Positions 1-11,741 of a stretch of DNA of 64,000 nt are shown here, in pieces. A model generated the notes under the pieces. The model saw only the letters and a list, made by a program, of their open reading frames with translations. It did not search any database and was not told the origin of the DNA. The stretch is from Euonymus europaeus. Its lineage: Eukaryota; Streptophyta; Magnoliopsida; Celastrales; Celastraceae. The stretch lies in assembly GCA_963580455.1 (NCBI GenBank), contig OY756957.1, positions 27,124,501 to 27,188,500 on the forward strand. Reading direction: 5' to 3'. Positions within the stretch are counted from its first letter, which is position 1. Each line of letters begins with the position of its first letter. A program made the position numbers and the translations under genes.

Positions 1-226
1 TTGGCGGCCCAAGAAATATGGGCCGTTAATAAAGAGACCGCAAAATACTGAACCCCGTAGCTAAGGTTATTAAACTGTGGGCTCCCGCCTACGAGGGCAC
101 AATACATGCCAAGGCCCACATTAACTCCCTCCAACCCCGCCCGCTTTGAACTTTTACGGGGAACCCCACTCCGAGATCAACGACCATCTTTGATCGTCCA
201 ATCCCATCCTGAAGAGATCCAACCGT

Positions 227-291
227 CCACGTCATCGATCCAAGTCTCATCCAAATTAACCAATCATCTCTCAACCGCGCCTCCTATATAT
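227..291 (+). promoter_or_regulatory. Histone H2B core promoter: type I element, CCAAT, TATA
   Basis: CCACGTCATCGATCCAAG at 227-244 contains the plant histone hexamer (ACGTCA) followed directly by a degenerate octamer half (CGATCC). This hexamer-octamer pairing is the S-phase type I element of plant histone genes. A CCAAT box lies at 260-264 and a TATATATA box at about 284-291, roughly 110 bp before the ATG. Site II-like GGCCCA/TGGGCC motifs occur within the first 25 bases of the window. The layout predicts replication-coupled expression in dividing cells. The motifs are seen directly; the regulation is inferred. Confidence 0.7.
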
Positions 292-398
292 ACGAAACCT
301 CTCATCGCCAAAACCACTCTCATTGTCACACCCTCCTCGCAGATTCGAAGAATTTGTTTCCTTTTTCACTCGCAGGAATTTCCTTGAAGAAACTTTCG

Positions 399-806
399 AT
401 GGCACCAAAGGCGGACAAGAAGCTAGCTGAGAAGGCCCCAGTGGCCGAGAAGAAGCCGAGAGCGGAGAAAAAGTTGCCCAAGGAGGCGCCAGTCTCGGCT
501 GAGAAGAAGAAGAAGAAGGCCAAGAAGAGCGTGGAGACGTACAAGATCTACATCTTCAAGGTTCTGAAGCAGGTGCATCCAGATATCGGGATCTCGAGCA
601 AGGCCATGGGGATCATGAACAGCTTCGTCAATGATATCTTTGAGAAACTCGCGCAGGAGTCTTCCAGGCTCGCTCGCTACAACAAGAAGCCAACCATCAC
701 CTCTCGCGAGATTCAGACTGCTGTGAGGCTGGTGCTCCCCGGTGAACTCGCCAAGCACGCCGTCTCTGAAGGCACTAAGGCCGTCACCAAGTTTACTAGC
801 TCTTAG
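399..806 (+). CDS. Histone H2B, intronless
   Basis: This encodes the core histone H2B (135 aa), which pairs with H2A in the nucleosome. The first 45 or so residues are a plant-type Lys/Ala/Glu/Pro-rich tail (starting MAPKADKK) with a run of lysines before the fold. The histone fold then follows with the family blocks [31 protein letters not shown] and [18 protein letters not shown], and a C-terminal helix ending KAVTKFTSS. Length and absence of introns match replication-dependent plant H2B. The frame is open upstream to about 354, but MAPKA is the family start and the ATG at 399 sits just after the 5' UTR, so I chose it. The promoter carries histone-type elements. Paralogues are so similar that no H2B number can be given. 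Confidence 0.97.
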   Translation: MAPKADKKLAEKAPVAEKKPRAEKKLPKEAPVSAEKKKKKAKKSVETYKIYIFKVLKQVHPDIGISSKAMGIMNSFVNDIFEKLAQESSRLARYNKKPTITSREIQTAVRLVLPGELAKHAVSEGTKAVTKFTSS

Positions 807-1934
807 AATTTTTCGTTATGGGCATTGCGTTAGGTATTTTGCTGATCGATTTTGGAATTAGGGTTTACTGATCGTTCAATACTTCGATTAGGGATTTGAT
901 GAAATGTAAATAAGGTACAGGGCATGCATCTCATGGAAAATTAACACCGTTTCTTCCCTCATTCAATCAATGATACTTAGATTTACAATATGAATTTCGT
1001 ATGATCACTACCTTGAATGTTCAATTCAATTCTTACAGTGAAAGCGTCTTTTGATTATGCTAGTCCGATTATGCTTGCACATTAAGATGGCCTACGTAAA
1101 CGTCAGCACTATATTTCTCCACTGATTGCGCACTAAACCCAGCATCGTATTGAAGCCTAGCTAGCTAGAAAATTCTAAAAGCTTCGGAAGCCCTCGCTTG
1201 GTGTTTTTGCCGCAATTTTGCCATCAAAAGCGCGATTCATTGCTTCTCTGCAGCAAGAGCTGTCCTCTAATTAATGTTAAAATTGTTGCGGCCGGCAAGC
1301 AATGAATTGAGAGTTATTCTGGTTTGAAGATAAAGGAGAGCTTATCCATGGAAGATCAATTTGTGTTGATAGATGTACTAAAAAAAGCTTGTTAGTTTAC
1401 ACTGTTTGGACTTTGGATGTCCATTGATTAGCCAGCCATTTACTATTATCCTTAACTGTCTTCCTCTTTGGGCTTGATGAGGGTTGGTTTTGATAGATTT
1501 TTTGACATTTTGGTCAAAATCATTTAATCCATTATGGATCGATTGTGTTTATTTTTAATTTTTGATCGAATTTTTGATCATTCTAGTATAAAATATTTAA
1601 TTTTCTTTTTAAAAAAATCGATCAAATGGTTTGATTTTGATCGATTTTTTTACCGCCCTAGACTTGATGATTGATGGCCGCTTGAAGTGATGCCAAAAAA
1701 AGACCCACGCACCCTTTCCGGTCTTTGAAGTGAAATAGTATTACTTTTTTATTTTCAAGTGTTTTCTCTTCTTCTTTTTTTTCGTTGTTCTACTTTCGTT
1801 GAATGCAAACATCAATAACTTCATTAACTATTTTATTTGAGCATAAATTATATCAAACATTGCAACAATAATATACAAAAAATCACATTCTATTTCAATG
1901 CATATGAACCCAATACAAACTAAAAAACAAGATC

Positions 1935-2070
1935 ATATAAGTTTTTTATTTGAACATTCGATATGCGTCTAAACTTGAGTTATTAAACTTACACGTATGT
2001 AAAATTATCATCTGATGATATAATAAATTGGATCAAAACTCAATACATGACTACAAATATGACATGTTTG
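1935..2070. repeat. Dispersed degenerate repeat, copy A
   Basis: The core TTGAACATTCGATATGCG (from about 1949) and the downstream TGATATAATAAATTG...CATGACTACAAATATGACA resemble sequence near 24471 and 12598. The three copies are diverged, so this is an old repeat of unknown class. Confidence 0.45.
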
Positions 2071-3675
2071 TAGTCCTTCGCCACATAAAACAAAACAAAA
2101 CATGAAAAATCATACAAGAACATATATAACATTTGCAAGTTATATATGTACCATAACCATTTTTTTACGTCACACAAATTGATATTTTCCCACCACCAGA
2201 ACTAGACAACAGCAACTCCTAAGCTAAACATGTTGCATGGACCCAACCTTGGACAGTTTTTTTCTCTCATCACAATCACTCTTTCATTATCAACAACTTA
2301 GGATTCTAACACATAATATCTATAGAAACCCCAAGGAGTCGTAATGCAATGTGAATTGTCTCCCAATTATATATATATATATATATGGTCCACTATTTAT
2401 GATTTTCTTATCAACTATATATATGTGTGTATTTTCTATGTGGGTGCACATGAATGTGATGGAAAGTCGTGATTTTATGGCTTCTTGGAGATGGAGTTTT
2501 GCTAAAACCCTAGATAATGATAAGAGAGTTGTGAAAGGAGACAACATAGAAGGAGATGAAAAACATTTGAGTGATTGAGTTGAGATCGCCAAACATATCA
2601 ATACATACATATATGTATGTATGTATATCCCAATGTCTTTGTCCACATTCTTATGGACACATATCAATAATTCTCCTAATGTTATGGCTCATATCTATGC
2701 ACTTATTCATAACACATAATAGTGCACTACTTTATCTTCATAAATAAGTGCACATTTTTTTTGAACTATGTACTTTTTTGTAGTAATTTTTTTTGAATGC
2801 TATAGCTAATATTGATTTTACACAATTTATTGAGGAAATCAAGGTGACCAATAAACACAATTAGTCCATGTAACTTGGACTCATTTGTTTTAATCCTTGA
2901 GAAAATAGTGGAGTATAACCTTTGACTAATTATTTGCAAATAGCTAGGTTGCATGCATTAGCCACACTCATGATGGGTTTGCTAGTGTAGCTTTTGATAG
3001 AAGACTTTGGGCAAGTTCATATAGTTCAATTAATGGACCCACCAAACAAAGTAATTTTGGGCATGCTCATTAAATTGTGACCAATTAGAAGTAGTTTAAT
3101 CACTTGGGCTTTTAAGTTTTAAATTGCAATCCCCACTTTAATGACTTTATAGGGTGTATATTTTTATTTTTTTGACTTTAAGAGAAAGTAAGCTTTGGAG
3201 AATCTTGTTCTCCAATCACTAAATTAAAGGGAGTTGTAGTTAACTTTGTTAATTTCCTTGAAATAAAAAATAAAATAGTTGGACTAAATCATCACTAATC
3301 ACTTATACATTGCCCTATTAGTTTATTTTCAATGATTTAGCTAAAACATGAAGATAATAACAAAAGATAATCTATTAAATTAATTAAATAATGCACATTT
3401 TCTTTTATCAAAACCCTCTAGTATTCAAATTGTCTTAAAAAAAATTAAAAAGAGAAATTTAAACATCAGCATCAATGAAAGAGGCAGCCCAACATGCTTG
3501 AATGAAGCACACCCAACTCTCCTAATTACAAACATTTAAAGAACAAGACAAGGCCCCGATCTCCCTCGTGTCTTTTCGAGACATTTACCAAGTGGTCCAT
3601 CCTCCCTCACCTCAAAAGGCATCAACAAATAATAATAAAAGTTTTATTCTTTATTTATATATACATAAATTATCG

Positions 3676-4075
3676 AGTAATGACGTTTTTATTGGGGTTT
3701 ATATAAGCAACTATATGTTTAAGTTCTTAGATCTGACCAAATGACTGAGATTAAAATTAATTTAGGGTTTAAGATGTTTAGGTTTAGATTTTATAGACTT
3801 ATATCATACAAATTAAAACAAGTTAAGTTTTCGAGTTTGGAGCATGAATTTAGGGTTTATATTTTATGAATTTTAGGATTTAGAGATTGATATTTATGTT
3901 TTTTTTTAGTTTATGTTCATGTCAATTGTTCAAATGACAAACTCGATCGTCTGTTGTCATTTTCTATAAAAAAAAAGTTTAGGATTGTTTAGTCGAGTTT
4001 ATTCTCAAGTATTTTATAATTTAGAAGATTAAAAATAGATGTATTTACATAAACCTCAATAAAGACATCATTACT
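3676..4075. repeat. Degenerate inverted repeat, old MITE-like element
   Basis: The arm AGTAATGACGTTTTTATTGG plus GGTTTATATAA at 3676-3706 reappears inverted at 4045-4075, where the reverse complement reads AGTAATGATGTCTTTATTGA plus GGTTTATGTAA. About 26 of 31 positions match. The arms are about 340 bp apart, consistent with an old terminal-inverted-repeat element. True ends and target duplications are not clear. Confidence 0.45.
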
Positions 4076-5356
4076 AGAAAAAGACTCTTTATTATATATA
4101 TATATAGACAAACACACCAAATTCAAAGAACAATAGATTTGGCCTAAAAATATTAAATTTGAAGAAAATTTACAATTCAAAAAATAATTTTATTCTGAAA
4201 AATCGTTGTTTTTAATATTCATGAAGAAATTCCATTGATTTTTAAAACAATGAGTTGCAGATAAAATCATAAAATTAGAGCTGTTGAAGTAACTAATTAA
4301 GTTGAATGAGTTCTTCACATTAGGGATTATTAAATTGAAAATATTTATCATCAATTGTCTTTTCACGAACAAATTCACCATTTATATATATAACCTTAAT
4401 TGGGTGGTAAAAAATCGAAATTACTATTAAGTCCAAAAGATTGATTACGTGGGGACAAATGAGATAATGCAAATTATCCAAAAAATTAGAATTACAGAGA
4501 AACAAACAAAAATAAAAATAAAATTGTGAGTACGTGGCAGTTTTTGGTAGGTAGATTGGCGCTTCTCGCTCTCACACCCTCCCGTTTAATTAATTAGATC
4601 TGCTAAACAATTTAATTAATTAAAATAATAACAAAAAATTAGAGTTGCTAAAATGGAAGCAATGGAAATAACCTACCGCTCTCTCTCTCTCGCTCTTTCT
4701 TTCTAACGTAATTTATAAATTCTCCTATCATTCTCTGGTCTGGTCTGATCTCTCTACTTTCCTCTTCTTCTCCGAAAAATCTCTCGGCATTTTCGGTTTT
4801 TCTTTATTTTGTCCTTTCAATCCCGACACAGAAGTTAGGGTTTTCTTAGGGTCTCTTTCAAAACAAGGTACAATCAGAACAAGAGACCATCAATTCGAGA
4901 CTCTTTCAAGGTCTGTCTGTTTTATTGCGGCTGAGTTTTTCTTTAATGTTTTCCCTTTGTTTTGAATAATTTGTCAATTTTCGTTTTATTTTTGTTTGTT
5001 GCAATTCTGTGTTTTGACTTGTTTATGATTTTATATTGTCTTGTAATGTTATCAGGTGATATGAGTCGGGGCTCTATAGCAATTTAATTAAGGCGTATTT
5101 TTTTTTAGTATGATTTTTGGAATGGGCTTCGAAGTTGTTGATGGTTCGGTTTTTTGTTTTTAGAGATTGATTAATTGATTGTTTCTGTTTTTTTGTATTC
5201 AATTGAAAGATATTTCCTTTTAGAATGGTTGACAGGGTTTGGGGCGGGGCAGGATGGGGCGAGGGTAGTCAATAATGCATATTGTGTGCATTGAGAGAGG
5301 GATTTTGTACTAGCTTGTGATTTTTAGTGTGTTTGGTTTGGGTAGGTTGCGTGAGT

Positions 5357-8300
5357 ATGACTGATACTCAACAGCTACATCAAAAATCAGAATCTAATGA
5401 TGATACCTGTTTGGATTTTGAACGGGGATTGGAGGAATTGAAGCATGGGCATTTGGAAAATTGTATGCCATTTGCGTCCTGTAGCTCTCCACGTAATCCT
5501 GATGAAGAGGAAGATGAGGGCGATCAACTTGTGAGGAGGAGAAGGAGGTCTGATCTTGAGGGTGATGACTTGGCAGAGTCATCTGCGGCGAGATGGCGTC
5601 ACTCACGGATTTTGAGCAGGTGGGCTGCCCGTCAGGCACAGGAGATGATAACCACTATTGAAAGGAGAAATCGTGAGTCTGAGTTGATGGCACTTGCTGG
5701 CTTGCACACAGTTTCAATGCTTGACTCATCATTCTTGAGGGAGTCACAGTCCCCGACGTCAAGGGGGCAGGGGGCAGTGGAGAGGCCTAGCACTCAGGCA
5801 TCTACAATTTTGCAAATGTGGAGGGAGTTGGAGGATGAGCATGTGCTGAATAGGGCACGTGAGAGGGTAAGAGAGAGGTTGAGACAACGGAGGAATGTTG
5901 AATCGAATGCCAATTCGTCAATTATGAATATGTCTGAGAGTCGTGGAAGTGAGATTCAGGGAAGTTTGGGAGATGCTAGTGAGAGTGAAAATGACTATGT
6001 CACATGGGCTCATGATCATATTGGGACGCAAAATGAGCATGGGGATGATAATGGGTCTATTAGGGAACAGTCTCCTGATCTTGGCGATGTCGAGAGGGAG
6101 AGAGTAAGGCAGATTGTTCGTGGTTGGATGGACAGTGGCATTGGTGATGAAACGTCTAATGTCTCACAGTCACAGAGGAATGGTAGTCCAAGAGCGGAAT
6201 GGCTTGGTGAAAATGAGCGTGAACGGGTCAGAATTGTTAGGGAATGGGTTCAAATGACGAGTCAACAGCGAGGATCTCGTGGTGGGCAGAGAGTGGATCA
6301 ATCTGCTATAGTCAGTAGACAGGCTGATCAAGTCCGCGAAGGGTTGGTTACTGAACAGGATGAAGGGCAGCCAGAGCACATACGTAGAGACCTTCTGAGG
6401 TTGCGTGGCAGACAAGCTCTGGTTGATTTGCTTGTTAGGATTGAGAGGGAAAGGCAGAGAGAACTTCAAGGTTTATTGGAGCACCGGGCTGTCTCTGACT
6501 TTGCCCACCGTAACCGCATTCAGGTTTGTTTCCCTTGATCCCCAAAGTTTTTTCTTGGTCTTTTGATTCCCGGCTTCCTGCGCTCCTGGCCCCCACAAAG
6601 ACTCTTTGTGCGCTTAAGTGCTTTAAATTATTCCACAGTTGAAGGGATGGCAGCTTCTTTATTAATCACGTTGTTAAATAATAAGTATTGAACTTGGTCT
6701 TTGTTAACTTTTTAGTGCAGCTGATTCGCATGCTCATTTATTTTTGTTAGATTGTACAATTGGGTTGGTCCTCCAGGTTGCTTAAAAACATTTGTTACAC
6801 CCATTTGAAGGCTGAAGTTGATCTCTCTCTCTCTCTCTCCTTTTTCTTTTGTAGAAAGATACCTATCGATGTTGTTAGATGATCTTATCGGCATCTTGTT
6901 CTTCAAAGTTTTATTCACTAAAGTTGTGGTAAATGTGGAACTACAGCTACAGGAAACGGCAAAACAATGACTAGAACTTGTAAACTTGGAGGAATAAGAC
7001 TGATAGTCTATAGGATCAGAAAATTTATCAGAATATGTATTATAATTAAACAGGCTTACAAATCTTAACCACTATTTATAATAAGACCAATGTAATCCAT
7101 GCTCATTAAATGTTACATAGCCCTTGCATGACTATTTTTAAATGCAACTACTAACCTTAGACTAAACTACTAACTTCAGATTAAAATAAATGAAACTATT
7201 AAAAATAAATAAAACAGAAAATTTGTGGCAGTGCACTCTACAGTAATGGGAAGAGCAGCCTATACGCTCCTGCATGGCTGCATCGCATGAGGAGTGATAA
7301 TCTCTTAAATTCATTTGGAATAGTTGCTCATTTGCATTGCATTTTGTGGTTTGTTAAATCTGAAGCATATTTACGTGTTTCCCTTGCTGTAAAATGTAGC
7401 TTTGATGTAGCATTTTCTCTAAAATCATTTCTGTCTTTTACTTTTGTCTTTTTTTTTTGTCTTGTTTATTCCTGTGTTGTGACTGAAAAACTATTTGGGG
7501 GACCTATTTGTATAAACTGACTTGGGTAAAATAAATTGAGGTGCGCTGCGAAACTATTTGCTAATGTTTCTTGTGACTCCCTGGACTGGAGTTTTATTAC
7601 TTGTTTTATTCACTGTTCCTTGTTACAAAAATCTCTCTTCTGTAGCGTTAGAGTCAGTTGCACGCAGATCACTTCTAATGTTGTAGCAATTTTTCAGTCG
7701 TTACTGAGGGGCCGATTTTTGCGAAATGAAAGGCCTGTTGAAGAGGAGAGACGACCTTCAGTGGCTGCAAGCGAACTGGTTCAATTAAGACAACGCCACA
7801 CCGTTTCTGGTTTAAGGTTTGTAATCCTTTCTACAAGTCCCATAATTTAAGGAACATTTAAAACCCTTTTTCCCTCTGTTCAAAACTCCTTAGCAGTAGC
7901 ACTATGTTTTGTTCATGTCTTGTACGTTCCGTCAGTTTAGTGGCTTCATAGTAGTGCAATTTATTTTGGGAAACTCAGGAAAGAACTGATATCGAATGAG
8001 AATGGTTGCTTGATGCCCGATATCTTTACTAGAATAACCAGATGCTTTATTGATACAAGAATGCTAGTAACAACTAGGGGTGGTGAGTTTATTTTCCTTT
8101 ATGTTCATAGAAATTTCTCGTAACTGAATATTGAGAAATAATCTTCCGCTAAGTGCTCTGATTCAACGGGGTCCTTTCAGGTTGTGTGGGTGTCCAGACA
8201 CAGCAAGTATCATTTTTTTACAGTATTTATGGAATGGATATAAATTAGTATTCGTAGAGCAAATGCGGATGATATGGTGTTGGTGGACCTGAAAATTTTG

Positions 8301-11300
8301 TATAATAAAATCAGAGAGCATATGCTACGTGGATAATAAGCATTCTGGAAAACGTAAAAATCTGGGAGAAAAATCAGCATTCTGGGAAAGCGCAAAAATT
8401 TGACTATGGGAGTTTGAAGTGTCGCTATCTTTCTTTGGCAATGAGAGCATCAGTTAGAACTAGATGATATGGCATTGAATCTTTGTGATAAATGTTCAGT
8501 GAAAATTAGAAAAACAAAAGGTGCTATTATTAATGAATAGAAAGTTCTAGTGCACAGTATATGACCCTGTACATTATACTACATTGGAAAGAATTGCTGT
8601 TTTTTACAAGTTAAGAATTTCTGTTATTGAGAGAAAAATAATATTGAATGCGCGTAGGAACATATACGGCTGTGTCTTGATACTATTTCAAACTAGATCA
8701 GATATATTTCTGAACGTGTCAAAATTTGTATCCTTGCCACAATTGTTGTTTCTCACATATAATTATATTGAAAGATTATTAAATTATACATCTTCTCCAT
8801 GTTCTTTACAATCCTGTTCAACCCTTTGGAAAAATTGACAAGGAAGTGACTAAAGAGTGAGATTGACCTTAACCAGACTTCAGCTGGGTCTTCCTTCATT
8901 CAGTCTAGTGTTGCTTTAGTCCTGTCCCCCTCAATTTTTCTTTTCTTATATATTTCTGGCAGGCCAACTTTATGTATTGTCAGTATATATGAGCTGCACC
9001 GTTTTGTTTTCATCTTGTTTACGTTTTACCTTTTATTTATGTTATGTACAAATCTATACAAAGTACGATGAGGAGGCAAATCTAGAATTGGATTGACCCT
9101 GTCCAAGCTGTGGCTGAACATTTCTTTCCCTCTACCTGGTGCTCCTTTTGTCCTCTATCCGCTTTCTTTTCTCTTTCACGCGGTCTGTTATACACACTGT
9201 TACGCATTAATGCATTATTACTTATCAGCACATGCACATTTCATTCTTTTGTTTATATCTTCTAGCTTTTCAATTTTGGTAATGTTAGCTTGTTATCATA
9301 TTATATGTTTCTTGCTTTTGTTCTTGTAAATGTAATCAATTTTGAATTTAAGATGCATTGTTTGCTCCAGTTTGATATGGTAAAACATTGCTTTGGACCT
9401 TTGGTGTGTTGGTGTATCACTTTGCTAGAGGTGTTTATTTCTCTTGCTCATTTGAACACAAGAATCTTGACTGTTTTTGAACCATATAAAAGGAGTTGTA
9501 AATTTGTAATTGTTATTTGTTTCTAATAATTGCAAATTCCTTTGGTTTCATAGGGAAGGTTTCCACTCTGGTATAGAAACTATTGTTCGTGGTCAAGTAA
9601 CTAGTGATTCTGATTCTACATTGAACAATGATGTCAATGGTTCTAGTAATGATCAGATTCAAACAAACACTTCACAAGATGTGCAACAAGAAATTATTGT
9701 GGAGTCACAACCCCGGAGTCAGGGGACTGACATTCATCACTTGTCTGAGTCAGCAAGCAGCTCAGAAAGCAACACAATCTCTGATAACATGAATTGGCAA
9801 GAAACTGCTAATCAGCAAGATGATTGGCAGGAAGAAATCACCACTGTTGAGAGAGATAACTGGCCAGGGTCCACCTACAGTCAGTCAAATGATTGGAGAG
9901 ATGGTAATGCTGAAGCCCTCGGTGGAAATTGGCAAGAAAATTCTGTTAACAATTGGCCTCAGGAAACTCCTGGAACTGTAGACAATCGAGGTAATCTGCT
10001 GGAAGTCCGGGGGGTTTGGCGTGATAATGGCTTGCGGGTTGAAAATTGGTCAGAAGGGCCTTCCAACCCTCCAAGACCTCGATATAGAAGATTCAACAGA
10101 TTTCATCCACCTGAAGATGATAATGTGTATAGCATGGAACTTCGAGAACTTCTGAGCAGGTACCTTGTCATTTACTCATTTATAGCAGGCCTTTATGCTC
10201 TGACTGCAGAGGTCAATGCCTTAATGGAATCATTTTTATCATGTTATAGGAGAAGTGTTTCCAATCTTCTGCGTAGTGGTTTCAGAGAAAGTCTGGACCA
10301 ACTAATCCAGTCATATGTGCAAAGGCAAGGTCACGCTCCGATCGACTGGGATCTACATAGAAACATGCCAATACCAGCTCCTGCTTCACCGGAGCGGGAT
10401 GAGGAGCAGCAGAGAAATGAACAAAATGTGGTTCAACGTGATGGCATTAATAGACCTTCACTGGTGCTGCCTCCCCCACCTGTGCCTCCTCCACAGCCAC
10501 TGTGGCATCAGGATTTACATCACTCTAGTTGGTCTCGCCATAGCATTCATCGTTCAGAAATAGTGAGCCATCTTTCCTCTACAAATTTGTTAATGATTAA
10601 TGCCTTTCTTTTTCCGGGGGAAAAAAGAAGAAGAAAAAGCCATGGAACTAGTATCATGCTCTCCCACCCTCTATTCACGTGTTGTTAATTTAGCATGTAA
10701 ATGCTACTGTTAGGATTTAGATATGACTGCTTGAAGACACGAGTTCATCTGATTGGCAATGATGTAGGATGTCTTTTCTTTGTTTACTGTTATTATAGGT
10801 AGTTTGTGGTTATTTTTTAAATACAGATCCATCTGTAGTAGTTTTTCTAGTGTTTCTTTGTTTTTTTATTATTTCTTTTAGTGAAAGGTTTTGTAAACTT
10901 GTCAATACCAATATTTGTTGTCTGAAATCATTTTTGCACGTATAAAGTTGTAACTAAATTTTGATGTTGATTTTGAATAGGAGTGGGAAATGATAAACGA
11001 TCTGAGAGCAGACATGGCAAGACTTCAGCAAGGTATGAACCACATGCAAAGAATGTTGGAAGCCTGCATGGACATGCAGTTAGAGTTACAGCGTTCTGTC
11101 AGACAAGAAGTCTCTGCAGCACTGAATCGATCGGCTGGTGAAAAAGGTAGGTGATATGATTCCATTGAAAATACAAGTTGCTTTCTATGCATGTTCGAAC
11201 AGTCCACCTGAATGGATGTCTAATAGCAGCAGATTCTTCTTTAGAGGATTCCCTTTCTTGGATTCCCTTTCATTGTAGGACTATCCTTAGATTCTGTTCT

Positions 11301-11741
11301 CGTTAGTTTCTATTATTGATTTAAAGGGGAAGAGATGTTGCAGGGTCAAGTGCAGAAACATCAGATGATGGATCTAATTGGGGTCATGTGAGGAAAGGGA
11401 CATGCTGTGTTTGTTGTGATAGCCATATTGATTCTCTATTGTACAGGTACATCTCCTTGCATTGTTTGAACCTTTAATTTTACTTCTTGTTTTAACAAAA
11501 GAGGAGTATGTATCATCTTTGATGATTTATAATGGGTAGTCCAAGTGTCAAAACATATATTACATCTATTTCTCGTTATATTCTCCTTATAATCTGTTCT
11601 GACTTCATTGCCAACTTATCCAGATGTGGGCACATGTGCACTTGTTTAAAATGTGCAAGCGAATTGGTCCGTGGCGGAGGAAAGTGTCCTTTGTGTCGAG
11701 CACCAATCGTGGAAGTCATTCGAGCATACTCCATACTGTAA
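5357..11741 (+). CDS. RING-finger (C3HC4) protein, probable E3 ubiquitin ligase
   Basis: Coding exons are 5357-6523, 7698-7816, 9554-10159, 10250-10562, 10981-11146, 11344-11446 and 11624-11741, giving 863 aa. The C-terminal RING (about residues 810-855) shows CCVCC, then [10 protein letters not shown], then KCPLC, and the protein ends IRAYSIL. A helical, probably coiled-coil segment lies at about 736-785. The long middle is low-complexity, with acidic, Arg-rich and tryptophan/glutamine-rich stretches (repeats like NWQE, DDWQE) and a proline run near 710. Such proteins are expected to recruit an E2 through the RING; substrate and location are unknown. The 5' leader seems split by an intron starting at 4911 and ending near 5327, so translation starts at the ATG at 5357. 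Length and ending recall Arabidopsis AT5G04460 (from memory). Retained-intron frames at 7.3-7.8 and 9.1-9.5 kb are not genes. Confidence 0.9.

Larger units (their letters stand above)
807..4700. other. Intergenic region between H2B and the RING gene
   Basis: I see no supported gene here. The sequence is AT-rich and includes the H2B 3' UTR, a short (TA)n run near 2370-2390, one copy of a dispersed repeat near 1935-2070 and an old inverted repeat at 3676-4075. The small open frames around 2320-2667 overlap each other on both strands and resemble nothing I know. A pyrimidine-rich stretch at about 4678-4710 marks the start of the RING gene leader. Confidence 0.6.

Noticed and set aside
354..398. 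Upstream in-frame extension of H2B
   Set aside because: No ATG there fits; MAPKA at 399 is the conserved family start.
2320..2667. Overlapping open frames on both strands near 2.3-2.7 kb
   Set aside because: No recognisable domain, AT-rich sequence with simple repeats, and no plausible plant gene structure.
7287..7850. Plus-strand open frames of 77 and 104 codons
   Set aside because: They lie in intron 1-2 of the RING gene; only 7698-7816 is a real exon.
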